From Ochotona curzoniae (lineage: Eukaryota > Chordata > Mammalia > Lagomorpha > Ochotonidae): a stretch of DNA of 64,000 nt. The notes beneath the pieces were generated by a model that searched no databases, was not told the origin of the DNA, and saw only the letters and a list, made by a program, of their open reading frames with translations. Where the stretch lies: the NCBI RefSeq assembly GCF_017591425.1, contig NW_024465885.1, positions 42,837,001 to 42,901,000 of the forward strand, in the 5' to 3' direction. The position numbers and the translations under genes were made by a program. This document shows positions 1 to 10,860 of the stretch, in pieces. Position 1 is the stretch's first letter. Every line of letters starts with the position of its first letter.

Positions 1-2202
1 AGCAGTGATGTTTACTAGATGAAAACAACCAACCCAGAGCAGACAGGGGAGGTGGAAGATCACCTGATCCACCTCCTTCCCTCCCTGGTTTGTGCTGGAG
101 CCTCCCTTAGGGGGCCAGCACAGAGCGCACTGCACCACGTGAGATCCTTCTTAACTGTTCTTATAGATGGCCTTTCCTCCTGCCCCAGGGTGTGGCCTAT
201 GGTTCTAGCCCCTTGTGTGTACGTGTGTGTGTGTGTGTATGTGTGTGTGGTGTGCTGGCAAGAGGTGTGCGCATGTGCGTGTGCATAGATGAGAGCCACA
301 TGGGTCTTGCTAACCGACCTTGCACAGTAGTGATGAGGCTGGATGACAGCTGGTGGCCACAGAACCCCCGGAGAAGAAAGTTCTTCCTGTGTGCACCATT
401 GTCCTGGGAGAGGGGAGCCTGAATGGGCCACATGGAGTCAAGGCTTCACTTCCTCTTTTTCTCCATCCCCAGGATGGACAGGCCAGGTCTTTGCCTGTTG
501 AAACTCAGAAGTGAGAGCCCCCTCCCCCTGGGGCAAGAGAAATTTTCGAGAATGGAGAACACAAGCTGTGGGAGAGTTGAGGAATGGTTCCTGGGCCCCA
601 ATAGAGACCACAGACAGACAGACAGAGCTCCTCTGGACAGCAGGGCCTGGGCTTTTCCTTTCAGAGCTGCCCTGCTGTCTTCGACCGGCCCCCACTCCAC
701 CCCAGAGAAGGGAGCACGACTCCATGGAGCCCACAATTTAAAGGTGTCTATGTGGTCATCCATTTCCTTGGTCAGGTGCTGGGCTTGCAACACAAAAGCC
801 CCAGCCCAGGCCCAGGTCCTGGCCTGGGAGGGGTGAAGGCTGTCCTGCCAGCCCCTCCTTTGCTCTGGGCTCTAAGTTTCTTGGCTGTTTCTGAATTCCT
901 AAATGGAAACAGGGCACTCATACACAGCCTTCTGGAGTAGGAAGTGCGAGTTCCTCACATTGGTCTTGCCTTATTGGTCTCTGCTCATGTGAGCACGTGA
1001 AGCGCTGACCAGTCCATCTGCCTCCCACGCCTGTGTCCACCAGGGGCCCCCTGGGGCTCACCTTGAGCAGCGCCTGCTGGCCGTTCCCCCTTCCATCAGA
1101 TCTCAGTGTTCCTGGAACTAAGTGCAAATATCCAACAGGCAAGGCCAGCAAGGACAGCCCCACCATGGCTGCCCTTGACATTCATATCCTCCACTGTGCA
1201 GCCAACAACTGTGGAGAGAAAATATTCAGAGGCACCTTGCTGGGGTGGGAAGTGCCCACCCACGTGGTCTGTCCACGTGGTCTGGCTCTGCCAAGGCAAC
1301 CAACCACAGGCAGGACTCAGAATTCCACAAATTCACCACAGGTGAGTTTTTGACCTTATCCTTTTGTATGACCCAGGAGTGCTGTTGTAAATACTCATAC
1401 AACCATTGACAGGAGAAAGATTTCCCGGCCCTGAGCTAAACAACATCATAGAACCACTGCTCAAGGAACAGTACGTGTTGTACGAATCGTCACGCGACAG
1501 GCATGGTGTCCATCAGCAACACAGACCCCACAGACAGCAGTGGCTAGACCACACAGTGGTCACAACACACAGGTGCCTGTGAGGTTTACCCCAGGACCTC
1601 ATCTCTGGGAGACGCTGCTTTTATGTGGCACACAGTCGCAGTCTGGAGTTGGCTTCAAGCCTACAGGAGGAAGTGCAGAGTTTTGTGCAATGACAATGTC
1701 ATTTGACAGCAGGGCTGGAGCACCTGCAGATTGAGGGACTGCTGGGTGGGCTGGGATAGGGTGTCCCCGGACCCATTCCCCAGGCATGTGTAGGGGTGAG
1801 CAGTGGCTATTACTCCCAGCTGGGAGCCAGATCTGTGCTGGGTGACAGGTGGGAGAAGCAGGCAGAAACAGCTTCCAGAAGAAATCTTGTTTGTTTTGCA
1901 CAGTTGTTTCCTGGAAGACCCAGCCAAGAGGCTTGCCAGTCACCCTCAAATGCAAAATCAGGGGAAATAAACATCAGCCACCCTGCATGATTGTAGACCA
2001 CTCCCTACTGTTGCCACATAAGCCCCCTTTTCCCGGCCTATTCCCAGGCACTTGACCTTCAGTGCAGCCTGCTTGGGGCAGGGCAGGCTTCTTCCATCTC
2101 TCTCACCACCCTGTGTGTGTTTTCTCACCTTGCTTCAAAGGGCCAGAAAGTCCACTGGTGCTTTGTAGGCTCCTGGTAAATTCCACTCCCACCTCCCCCC
2201 TT
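1..2202. other. Unassigned, apart from the TG tract
   Basis: GC is moderate and frames up to about 140 codons occur, but they overlap on both strands and show no family, splice or start context that I trust. Nothing else recognised. Confidence 0.5.
214..286. repeat. (TG)n microsatellite with TGTGCG interruptions
   Basis: GTGTGTACGTGTGTGTGTGTG continues with GTATGTGTGTGTGGTGTGC and GTGTGCGCATGTGCGTGTGCAT. Alternating purine-pyrimidine with CGCG-like steps is prone to Z-form under supercoiling. Confidence 0.95.
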
Positions 2203-2492
2203 ATGTATGTGAAAAGCAGAGTTACACAGAGAGAGGAGGGAGGAAGAGAGAGATCTTCTACCCTGTTTCACTCCCCAAACAGCTAAAGCAAGAACCCTGG
2301 GTCTCCCCTGCAGGTGGACAGGACCCCAAGCACTTGGGCCATCCTCTGCTGCTTTTCCAGGTGCATTGTCAGGGAACTGGATTGGAAATTATGCAGCTGG
2401 AACTTGAACCGGTGCTCATATGGGGATGCCAACTTGTTTGGTGGCAGCTTAATTTGCTGTGCCACCACACTGAGCTCGGCATCTAGTCATCC
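2203..2492 (-). mobile_element. CSINE, antisense, old
   Basis: Complement running from GTGAAAAGCAGAGTTACACAGAG through CACTCCCCAAACAGC and GGGCCATCCTCTGCTGC to GGTGCTCATATGGGGATGCC and CTGTGCCACCACACTGAGC. Few CpGs, an older group member. Confidence 0.88.
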
Positions 2493-5120
2493 TAACGGAT
2501 ACCCTTTAGCCCCTTTAATCCGTTTTATATTAGTGTGAGCTGTGCAGCTCCTGCCTCTCAAGCTAGATTATGAATCACCCGGGAGGCTGTCCCCTCTGTC
2601 TCTCCTTGGCACCACTCAGGGAACCTGGTAGGCAGCGTGTTTCTTTGACTAAAGTGGGGGATTCAAAATTGATGGAGTGCCTGAGCATGAGCAGGAGCCT
2701 TCGAAGCGAAGCCGATCGCGTCCTGCCCACACCTGGGAAGTCCCGTATCTTTCTCAGGGTCTTTGACTGACACGGTCCTGCAAATTTAATCTCAGCTCAA
2801 AGAAGCATGGTGTGCCCTTCAATAATTTGGCAAGATGTCCCATCTCTGAACTAACCCTGGCAGGATCAGACTCTACTGCATCTCCCTCCTCCTATACAAG
2901 CCCCCAGGGGCACCAGAAAGCTGAACTCTTACAAGCAAAGCATTATGAAATAGTCCCTGTGGAAGCAGACAGTGGCAACTTGAGAGCAGTTCCCGAATAT
3001 TGCAAGCAGGTGACTGAAGGGCTTTGGACACTTGGAAGGTTGATGACCATGTGACAGGCTGTGTGAGTTCAGTGGAGAGCTGGTTGTCTTCAGTGACCAG
3101 ACTTGATTTCCAATACGGAGGGCCAGAGTTCGGGATGGATGGCTGTGAGGATAGACTGAGGGGGTGACGGAGTGGTGGGACAATGCTCTTCTCTCCTCAG
3201 CCTTACCCTTCATTCCTTTGCTTTCCAAGAGCCTGGACTGAATTTGGGGCTAGAGCTTCTGAAATGCTTCCATCACAGCCTTAGGTTGCTCTGGGGCCAG
3301 CAGAGGCTAGCGGTGTGCACAGATCCAGTGTGGAAAGGTGAAGAGTCCCGGGCTGACTTGTAAGTCTCACACCATCACCACGCCCTGCCTCCTTCCTCAT
3401 AGATGGTCAGCACTTTTCCCAGTGGAATGAGTCCAAGGCTCTGTTTGCCAACCTGAGACTGTCCCCAGACTCCATGGGAATTCTGAGCAGGTCACCTCCC
3501 AGGTGTCCAGTTCAAGTAGGGGAGGCATTTGCTCACAGAGCTGATGCAGGGGTTGAGGGTGGGGAGGCACTAGCTGGTGTTAGAGACTTAGCTCTTGTTA
3601 ATAGGATTGGTGAGAAGAGAGAGGGCACGTTGAGACAGTTGACACAGGGGCAGCTGGGAATCAAATGGCAATAACCATGCAAGCCTAGGAGGGGTACTCT
3701 GTTTCTGGTGAGGAATGGCATCCAGCACACAGGTTCTCACTTGCCTAAGGTACAGGGGTGCACCTGCCCAAGCTGCCATCTTCTGTCTGATTCACTTTGT
3801 CAAGAGGTTATTTCTTCCCGAGGGTAGGGGGACCTCTCACCGGGAAGGACACCCTGCTCATGGACACTTCCACATCCTGAAACAGAACCTCCCTGCAGCC
3901 AGGGTGGGGCAAAGGCCCTCATGGGAGGCCTCGTAGACAGAGAGCCAGAGACTTCTGCTGCGTGCGGCAGGGGCTGTGAGTGAGGTGGGACACTTTTGCA
4001 GGTGCAATGCTGTCAGCTGCACCTGGGAGGAGGTCGGTGAGGGAGGGCAAGGCCACCCTAAGGCTGATGCACCTTGAATCCCCACCCACATGGTGCCAGT
4101 CAGCACACTGAGCTACACCGGGGTGGCTGCCTCCTCCCTGCCCCTAAACTTCAACCTGGCCCTCACACACACCCCTGATGGTATTTGAGACGTGAGCTTG
4201 TTGAATAAGCCTCTACAAGAACAGGGGCTCACAACGGTGCCAAAGCATGGTCCAGCTTGCAGGTGCCACTGTCCCAGCCTTCGTCTCTTCCAGATGTAGC
4301 CTTAATGGGTATGTGTGCTGTTTAGACACAAGAGACTACCTAGTTCAAGACATTCACTTGCAGAGTTGTCACTGTCCCGCAGCGATGGACTTGGTGCACG
4401 GAGCCTATTATAACACGCGTGGACTCTGACTGATGGTCCAAAGCTGAAGTTTACTAGTGACATTACTTTACACACTGAAGGTCATATGGATAAGGGAGGA
4501 AATATTGAGCTTATCAACAAAACCCATCAACTGTTTCTGTACTTTTGTTTGGAACTCCTTTTGTTTTGTATATTCCACCAAGTGTTGTCATTCACATGCT
4601 GCCCACTCAACTGTTCTCATGCAAATGATATCCACTCAGTTATACAGAAGGTACCCATTTGGCTGTTCTCATACAAATATTATCCAATCAACTGCAATCC
4701 TGTGCTCGCTGACCTTCTAGGGTCACAATGTCCTTCTCCACAGGGTCATGGGTGGGCTGTGGGGAAGCCTGGATTTGTTTCTCCAGGACCCTAACAAAAA
4801 AAAAAAAAAAGATCTGGGAATTGGTTTACAGAGAGGGGAAGCCCAGGGAACCTTTTATTTCCTTTATTTTTCTGGCCTGGAATTTCCTAACATGGTTTGG
4901 TGTGTGTGTGTTTGCGCGTGTGTGCATGCGTGCAAGCACAGAGAAAGGTCCACTTTAATGCTGTAGGAACACAGGGATCCTCATGATGCCACCCCCAACA
5001 GCGAGCCTATACTGGGGCAGATCACATTCAGTGGGCAGATGGCAAAGTCATGAAGAAAACCCCGAAGGAAGCCAGAGAGGGAGCATCACCTACCCAGCAA
5101 GGAGCAAGGATAATGAACCC
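2493..5120. other. Unassigned stretch
   Basis: No repeat family, RNA gene or convincing exon seen, except a 14-A run at 4797-4810 and the TG tract at 4895. TTTCCCGAGGG-type GC patches (around 3820) are isolated. Confidence 0.5.
4895..4938. repeat. Short (TG)n/GCGTG tract
   Basis: GGTGTGTGTGTGTTTGCGCG followed by TGTGTGCATGCGTGCAAGCAC. It lies about 90 bases after a 14-A run (4797-4810). Confidence 0.9.
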
Positions 5121-5436
5121 AAAGGGGCTGGCATTGTGGCATAGAGGTTTAAGTTGCAGAATAAGAAGCCTGCATCCCATTTGGGTACTGATTCAAGTCC
5201 TGACTACTGCACTTCCAATTTAGCTCTCTGCTAATGTACTTAAGAAAGCATCAGGAGATGTCCAAGTGCTTAGATCTCTGCCATCCGCATGGAAGACCTG
5301 GATGAAGCTCCTGGCTCCTGGCTTTGGCCTGGCTCAGCCCTGCCTATTGTGACCATCTGGGGGAGAGAATCAGCAAATAGAGATTCTCTCTGTGTGTCAC
5401 TTTCAAAAAAATTAATCTTTTTAAAAAAAGTTCAAA
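5121..5436 (+). mobile_element. CSINE, sense, old
   Basis: GGGGCTGGCATTGTGGCATAG opens the tRNA-like head. B-box-like ATTCAAGTCCTGAC follows at 5191, then GGCTTTGGCCTGGCTCAGCC and an A-rich end (AAAAAAATTAATC...TTTTTAAAAAAAG). It abuts the 2.1-kb GC-rich array. Confidence 0.88.
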
Positions 5437-7575
5437 TGGGGAGTGTGGCATTTGCTCATAGGAGCTGGATGTAGAAGCTGAGGATGGGACCCTCTGCTAT
5501 TCCCACTCTGGTGGCTGCTTGCTGGGCTGGGTGGACAGTGGGAAACTTGTGGGGGCCTGTGGATACGGGTTTTGGGGGTGGAGGGATAAGAGAATAGCAC
5601 CAGTGAGTATGTGGGGACCTGGGAGCTCATCTTTAGGCAGGTGGAGCAAACCTGGGGATTTCCCCATGTGCTTGGTCCTGGGCAGGGAGAGCCCAAGGTC
5701 AGCACGCTGCCTTGGCCTTCTGGTGGATCAGGCCTGGAGAACCTCGGCAGGCCTGGATCTTGGGTGTGTGGAGGGGTAAGGCACGGAGCCAGTGCATGTG
5801 CCAGGATCTTGGGAACCTGGTAGATGGGGAGAGCTTTGGATCAGCACACCACCTGCTGGGCTTCCAAAGGCTGGGCTGAAGAACCCATGTGCTCCCGGGA
5901 ACAAGGATTGTGGGTTGAATAGGGAAAGGAGCAAGGGGATATGGGGTTAGGAGGCCCACTGTGGGAGTATCTCGCAGGTGAGGAAGGATTCCTGAGGGAT
6001 TCCCAACAAGGCCACTGTACTTGCAGGTAAGTGAGGGAACTGAGATCTGGTATTTTGGAGGGTAAAGATAGCAAGACCTTTATGGGTCAGACCAATGGAC
6101 CAGCCCACATGGGAAACCTGAGCTGGGCTTGCTAGCATGGGTCATTGCTGACCACCACACTCCAGCCCACATGAAAACTAGAGCTGGGGGCCTGACTGGC
6201 AAGTCTAGATCGTAGCACCTGACAATGAATGTTGGAACAGGGGATAGGTCACATTAGACTGGGCCATGACACTAACCAGTACACAAGAGAACCAGGTTCT
6301 GGGGTAGAATTGTGGGGGATATGTGTGGGCCTAACCCTGTGGAATTGCAAGTCCAGCTGGTTAGTTTCAGAGTTCAAGTGGTGATGGACCGAGTTAGGCA
6401 TGACCATGGAACCTGCTGACAGTCACGTGTACTGGGGCTGGGAATAGGCTGGACAGGTCCAGGCTGCAGCACCTGCATGAGCACCCTAAAACAGGGTGTG
6501 GGGTGGGCCAGGCTACAACATCCACCAGCCTATACAAAAGCTGGGACAGAGGGGCAGGCTATGCCAGCTTGGCAGCTGCTAGCATGCATGAAACTTGGGT
6601 CTGGGAGTGGGCCTAGTGGGAGAAACTTGGGAAACTCCTCTGGTGGGCCATAGCTCCCACTGGTGAGCACAGGTCCAGGCCTGGGTTTTGGGCAGGCTGG
6701 GCAAGGTAGCTCCATTTGCTGGTATGGGTTGGTTTTAGTAAGGGGCAGACCAGGCAGGGTTGAGCAAACGTTAGTTCACTGATAAGTGTAGAAACCAGGC
6801 TGGAATGCAGATCATGCTGGGCTAGGCTATCACACCTGTTGTTTTTCATGAGCCAGGGATGGGAGCAGACTGGGCAAGGCCAGGTTCTAGCACCTACCAG
6901 CAAGAGTTGGGACTGGGGACTGGCTGGGTCAGGCCAGGCTACAGCATCTAAAGCAAAGGCCACGACAGGTGAGGGGCTAAGCCAACCTAGGTCAGAGGAA
7001 CCACTGGCATGCGTGAGATCTGTGGCTGGGAATAGGCCTGGCTGGGGAGCTAAGGGTTATTACTGGGTTGTGATTCCCACTGGTTAGTATGAGGGCCAGA
7101 GTGAGGGCTGTGGTCTGGGCTGGACATGGCTGCAATGTCCCTTGGAATGGGTGTGGACTGGGTCTGGGGTGTGCCAGACTGGGCTAGACTCAAGCACCCA
7201 CTGGTGCTGAAAACTAGAATGTAGTGTAGGTTGGGTCAGGTTGGGCCACAATACCAGCCAGTCGACATTAGAACTGGGATTGGGGGCTGGAAGGGTTGGA
7301 CTAGGCTGTAGCCTCAGTCAGTGTGAGCTGGAATTAGGTGTGGACCAGGCTCAGCCAGGCTATAGGAATTAGGGGTGGGCAGGATTGGGCTGGGCTGCAG
7401 CACCCATTGGTTTATGTAGAAGACAGGGCTGGAGACAGAACTGACCCAGAAATTGCAATCACCAGTGTGTACATTGACAATGGGTGATGCACTGTGCCAG
7501 ACCCTGACTGGCAAGTACACACAAGAATCATGTCTGGGATCACCTCAGATGAGGTTTCTTTGGCAATATCTTCCC
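5437..7575 (+). repeat. GC-rich element, copy a: about 2.1 kb degenerate tandem array
   Basis: From about 6440 to 7420 the sequence consists of degenerate units of about 50-65 bp. Each runs roughly [G]GGCT(G/A)CAGCACC-CACTGGT-(A/G)-GAAACTGGG-CTGGG-TGGGC-TGGGCCA; examples start near 6466, 6510, 6893, 6937 and 7396. Upstream (5437-6440) it has the same base bias with weaker periodicity. The right end (7400-7575) is the family's conserved bridge: GCTGCAGCACCCATTGG, GACCCAGAAATTGCAATC, GACCCTGACTGGCAAGTAC, CACCTCAGATGAGGTTTC. It stops before the 3' terminal part. This is by far the longest array of the seven copies. Confidence 0.72.
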
Positions 7576-7789
7576 AAAGAAAGAAAGAAAGAAAAGAAAA
7601 CACCAAGACCTCAATGAAGTCTTGAGAGAGAAGTGGAATCACTTTGTTTCATGTGTTACTAGAAAAAGCTCACCAACTAGAATTCTGCACCCAGAGAAGT
7701 TTTTCTTCCACAGTGAGGGGGAACTACAGGCTTCCTCTGACGTATCAAGGCACAGACACAGATGTGCCTGGCAAAGGTGCTAAAAGGTG
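7576..7789. other. Short linker, possibly an L1 scrap
   Basis: Begins AAAGAAAGAAAGAAAGAAAAG, then CTCACCAACTAGAATTCTGCACCCAGAG, which resembles a phrase common near L1 ORF1 ends. Too short and decayed to assign. Confidence 0.3.
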
Positions 7790-8459
7790 TGACATTGCGA
7801 TGCAGTGGATAAGCTGCTACTCACGATGCCAGCATCTAGCACTGGAATGCTGCCCCGGCCCGCTGGGTCTTCAACGGAGACCTGGGGAGAGAACCGACGA
7901 TTGGGGGGGAACAGGAGACACGAAGAATGGGAGCAAGACAGGAGGTCTGATCAAGCTCCGAAAACTTTATTTTCTCAGGCAGTATTTAAGCCGCAGGTAA
8001 AGGCTGGGTGGGGGGAGTTTTACAGCAGGATGTGGGCCAGATAGGGCAGAGGTCACCAGGACAACCGTTATCTTGGGTGAACAATTACAGGTGAAAGATT
8101 ACGAGGAATCTGGGTGAAAGATAACTGGGTCTAGCATTCCAAGACCATTACAAAATGAGGAAATAACAAAATGGAGTCACTCCTGCTGTTCGGCAGTTCT
8201 CTGGTCCCCGGCAGAATGCTTGGTTGGATCCCAGCTACTCCACTGAAGATCCAGCTCCCTGCTAATTCACATAGGAAGGCAATGGAAGAGGGGTCAAGTC
8301 CTTGGGCCCCTGCACTCATGTAGAAGACCCCAATGTCAAGTTCCAGGCTCTTGGCTTTGGCCTGGCAGCCGTTTGAGGGAATGAACCAGTGGACGGAAAA
8401 TCTCTTGCTCTTTGTATCTCTACTTCACCCTGCCTCTGGAAGAGATAAAAAAAAAAATG
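7790..8459 (+). mobile_element. CSINE split by a solo LTR
   Basis: The left part (to 7850) holds the tRNA-related head: GATGCAGTGGATAAGCTGC and CCAGCATCTAGCACTGGAATGC. The right part (from 8214) resumes with GAATGCTTGGTTGGATCCCA and runs to CTGGAAGAGATAAAAAAAAA. Joining across the LTR restores a normal SINE order, so the SINE is older than the LTR. Confidence 0.85.
7851..8213 (-). mobile_element. Solo endogenous-retrovirus LTR inside a SINE, 6-bp duplication
   Basis: A 363-bp block interrupts an otherwise continuous CSINE. It is bounded by TG...CA (TGCCCCGG at the left, CCCCGGCA at the right) and flanked by perfect GAATGC copies (7845-7850 and 8214-8219). On the minus strand it reads TGCCGGGGACCAGAG..., then a TTTAAG-type TATA substitute near 7985-7990 and AATAAA at 7972-7967. 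The 6-bp duplication and short length fit a class II (betaretrovirus/IAP-like) LTR, which is inference. No internal viral genes remain, so it arose by LTR-LTR recombination. Confidence 0.88.
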
Positions 8460-8520
8460 CATCTTCAAAAAAGACTTTATTTGAAAGTTGTTGTGTATTA
8501 GAATCAGGGGAAATTGGGTA

Positions 8521-8790
8521 AAACTATTGTTTACATCTTTTCTTTTTCTTCTTCCTGTACTGGGAGAGAGGGGATAAAATGAGTACGCCCAGCCTCCCAA
8601 CTGCCTCAGTACCTGGTGTCGTCCCAGGGTCCCTGTTGTGGGCCATCTTCTGATGGTTCTGCCCAAGTGGTTTCAGTAGTTCTGAGATGCTGCTGATATT
8701 ACTACTCACTCCAAGGATGAAGAAATTCTTCCAAGGTCAATTGGCTGACCTAGTCCACCTCAGAGTCTCCATTCACCAATAAGATTCTTG
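8521..8790 (-). mobile_element. GC-rich element, copy b, 3' part only, antisense
   Basis: The plus strand carries CCCAGGGTCCCTGTTGTGGG, GCCCAAGTGGTTTCAGTAGT, AAGGATGAAGAAATTCTTCC and GGCTGACCTAGTCCACCTCA. These align with copies d (26930-27075) and f (38900-39050). It lacks the tandem-unit region and is 5'-truncated. Confidence 0.65.
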
Positions 8791-8804
8791 TCAAGGTTCA
8801 CTTG

Positions 8805-9024
8805 GGGATGTCCCAAGTGATTGGGTCCCAGTCACTTGTGTCATGTGGGAGACCCAGATGGAGTTCCTGACTCTTGGCTTTGGCTGTTTGGGAAATGAAT
8901 TGGCAAATGGAAGTTCTCTCTTTCTCAATGTCCTTTCCTTTGTCAGTCTGTATGTTTCTCTCTGTGTGTGTGTTATCTCTGCCTTTCAAATCAGTCAACA
9001 AATCTTTCAAAAAATAAAATAGAC
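8805..9024 (+). mobile_element. CSINE, sense, missing its head
   Basis: Starts inside the body (GGATGTCCCAAGTGATTGGGT) and continues GTGGGAGACCCAGATGGAG, TGGGAAATGAATTGGC and CTCTGCCTTTCAAATCAGTC to an A-rich tail. The tRNA-like 5' third is absent, so it is 5'-truncated or was cut by copy b next to it. Confidence 0.8.
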
Positions 9025-9107
9025 CATAAGTGAAGAAAAAGATCAGGTGCACCCAATTTGTATGTATCGAAAGATTCCTAAATTGTGTCCACATCCAAGC
9101 AAAAGAG

Positions 9108-9330
9108 GGACAGAAAGTATACAACACAGGCAGAGATCTTTCACCTACTGGTTCACTCCTGAAGTGTCCACAACTTGTAGCGTTGGCCCAAGGACTTGAG
9201 CCATCATCTGCTGCCTCCCAGAGTGAGCAGTAGCAAGAAGCTGCAATGGAAGTGGAGGAGCCTGGACTTGAAGCCGGCACTCAGACATAGGATACAGGTG
9301 TCCCAAAAAGCATCCTAACTACTGTACTGA
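9108..9330 (-). mobile_element. CSINE, antisense, 3'-truncated
   Basis: Complement from GGCAGAGATCTTTCACCTAC through TGGTTCACTCCTGAAG and GACTTGAGCCATCATCTGC to GACTTGAAGCCGGCACTCAG and a decayed head. It faces the sense SINE remnant 80 bp to its left. Confidence 0.8.
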
Positions 9331-9344
9331 ACACTCATATTCCC

Positions 9345-9670
9345 CCAACACACACACATGCCAATACATACAAGCACACACACATACACATACCACCCAC
9401 ATGCACACATATGTCCACGCGCGCACACATGCGTACACACCCCCATAAACATGCATGATTGTACACACAACTCCCATGCACAAGCAAGCACTTCCACACA
9501 TGGGCATGCACATGCATATACACAATACATTCCCCACATATGCCCACCCACATGTGCTCCCCATGCATATGCATACATACTGCATTCACATGTGCACTCA
9601 CACACAAACATGCCCATACACAGCTGTCCACACATAATACACTCCCACACACGTGTGCACATACGTTTTT
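9345..9670. repeat. About 325-bp CA-rich degenerate tract
   Basis: Nearly pure alternation of CACA, CATGCACA, CATACA and CCCACA blocks, with GCATGCACATGCATATAC and CACGTGTGCACATACG. It produces spurious long frames on both strands (His/Thr-rich on plus, Cys/Val/Met-rich on minus). It begins right at the end of an antisense SINE. Confidence 0.93.
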
Positions 9671-10261
9671 TGAATACCTACAGAATGAACTTCTCTGAAG
9701 TCTTTAGCATCGTTCCAGGTCCTTGGACTGCAGCAAGGAAAAGAATCAAGCTGATGGGTCCAGACAATAAAGAGGAAGTGGGGGTGCTGTGGAGAGGCAG
9801 AGGATCACAGGTTAGCTTTGGAGCATGGCTGGCTCTCTTGGAACTGCAGGAACTGTCTGAAGGACTGGCCGATGCCTCAGCAGGGGTTGATCTAAGACAG
9901 AGCTGGCCCAGCATGTGGTGGGTCAGTCCCAACACTGACACCTCTGTCTCTAGCAGGTGTTTTGTGTTCTCCCACTGGGTACTGGAGTCCCAGCCTGGTG
10001 CAGAGAAGCCGGTTAGATAGAATCAGCCAGCAGGAGGACCAGCATAGAGGCAGCAGGCCAGCCTCACCTCCAGCAGCCTGTTGTGTTCCTGTCTCTCTCT
10101 TGGGGATGCTCTACTGTGCCTTCCTCACAGCCCAAGAGCCCAGGTCTCAGGTGCACCTGTTTATAGCTTTCCTTTGCCTAGTTTTATTTACCTGAAGTCA
10201 GCCACAAAATAGTAAACAAGATATTCCAGAAATAATGTTCATGACTGATGATTTAAACATT
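9671..10261. other. Unassigned stretch
   Basis: Nothing recognised. The open frame crossing 9671-10020 continues out of the CA tract and is composition-driven on that side. Confidence 0.5.
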
Positions 10262-10503
10262 TTGTGGGATTTATTTGAAAGGTAGAGAGCTAGAGAAACA
10301 AAGACAGAGATAGAGAGAATTTTCCATCTGTTGCTTCACTTCCCAAATGTCTATAAGCAGACAGAACTGAAAATTTCATCCAGGTACTTTACATGTTGCC
10401 TCCCCAGAAGCTGGGCTGGGGGAGAAGCTGGGACTTGGGCTGGGCATTCCGACCTGTGACCCAGGTGTCCCATGAGAAACCTTAACCACTATACATGAGA
10501 CGT
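10262..10503 (-). mobile_element. CSINE, antisense, old
   Basis: GATTTATTTGAAAGGTAGAGAG starts the complemented tail. TTTTCCATCTGTTGCTTCAC, CCCAGAAGCTGGGCTGGGGG, and a head ending AACCTTAACCACTATAC follow. A part of the middle is deleted. Confidence 0.85.
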
Positions 10504-10764
10504 TCAGGAGCTGTCACAGTCATCATGGTACCACAGTGGCACTTATTTACATGTTAGAGTTGTTTTTATTCTTAAGTATTGTCAATCTCTTCCTGTGTTG
10601 GATTTACTAATTTAACTGTATTGTTAAGTATGTAGGTGTTCAATAAACACAAACAAAACAAAATCTATACAGAATTTATAATCATGTGAGGTTTTGGGCC
10701 TCCACTGGATTGTTGGATCACATCCTCTATGGACAAAGGAGACTTCATCCATATAGGCAGAGAC

Positions 10765-10860
10765 TATACTGTGCCTGCTAGCTGTGTGCTCTTGGGAAAG
10801 TTTCTGAATCTCTCTGTAGCTTGGTTTCTCATTACCAAATAAGGATGCTTCTAAACAGTC
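10765..10860 (+). mobile_element. MIR SINE relic
   Basis: GCTGTGTGCTCTTGGGAAAG, TTTCTGAATCTCTCTGTAGC, TTGGTTTCTCATTACC and AAATAAGGATG match the conserved MIR core 'CTGTGTGACCTTGGGCAAG...CTCTCTG.GCCTCAGTTTCC'. Confidence 0.72.

Noticed and set aside
5421..6963. Series of Pro/Ser-rich minus-strand frames across the GC-rich array
   Set aside because: They follow from the GGGCTGGG-type units read in reverse. Unit lengths are not multiples of three and stops recur, so this is not a repeat protein.
5437..7575. Regularly spaced repeats as a possible CRISPR array
   Set aside because: Units are degenerate, there are no unique spacers between constant repeats, and the DNA is mammalian.
8798..9280. 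160-codon minus-strand frame
   Set aside because: It is translated from two SINE pieces and the DNA between them.
9358..10020. 220-codon plus-strand open frame, the longest after L1 ORF1
   Set aside because: The first half is translated CA-rich tract (His/Thr/Pro), and the rest has no recognisable domain. Minus-strand frames of 88-115 codons lie over the same tract, so openness is due to composition.
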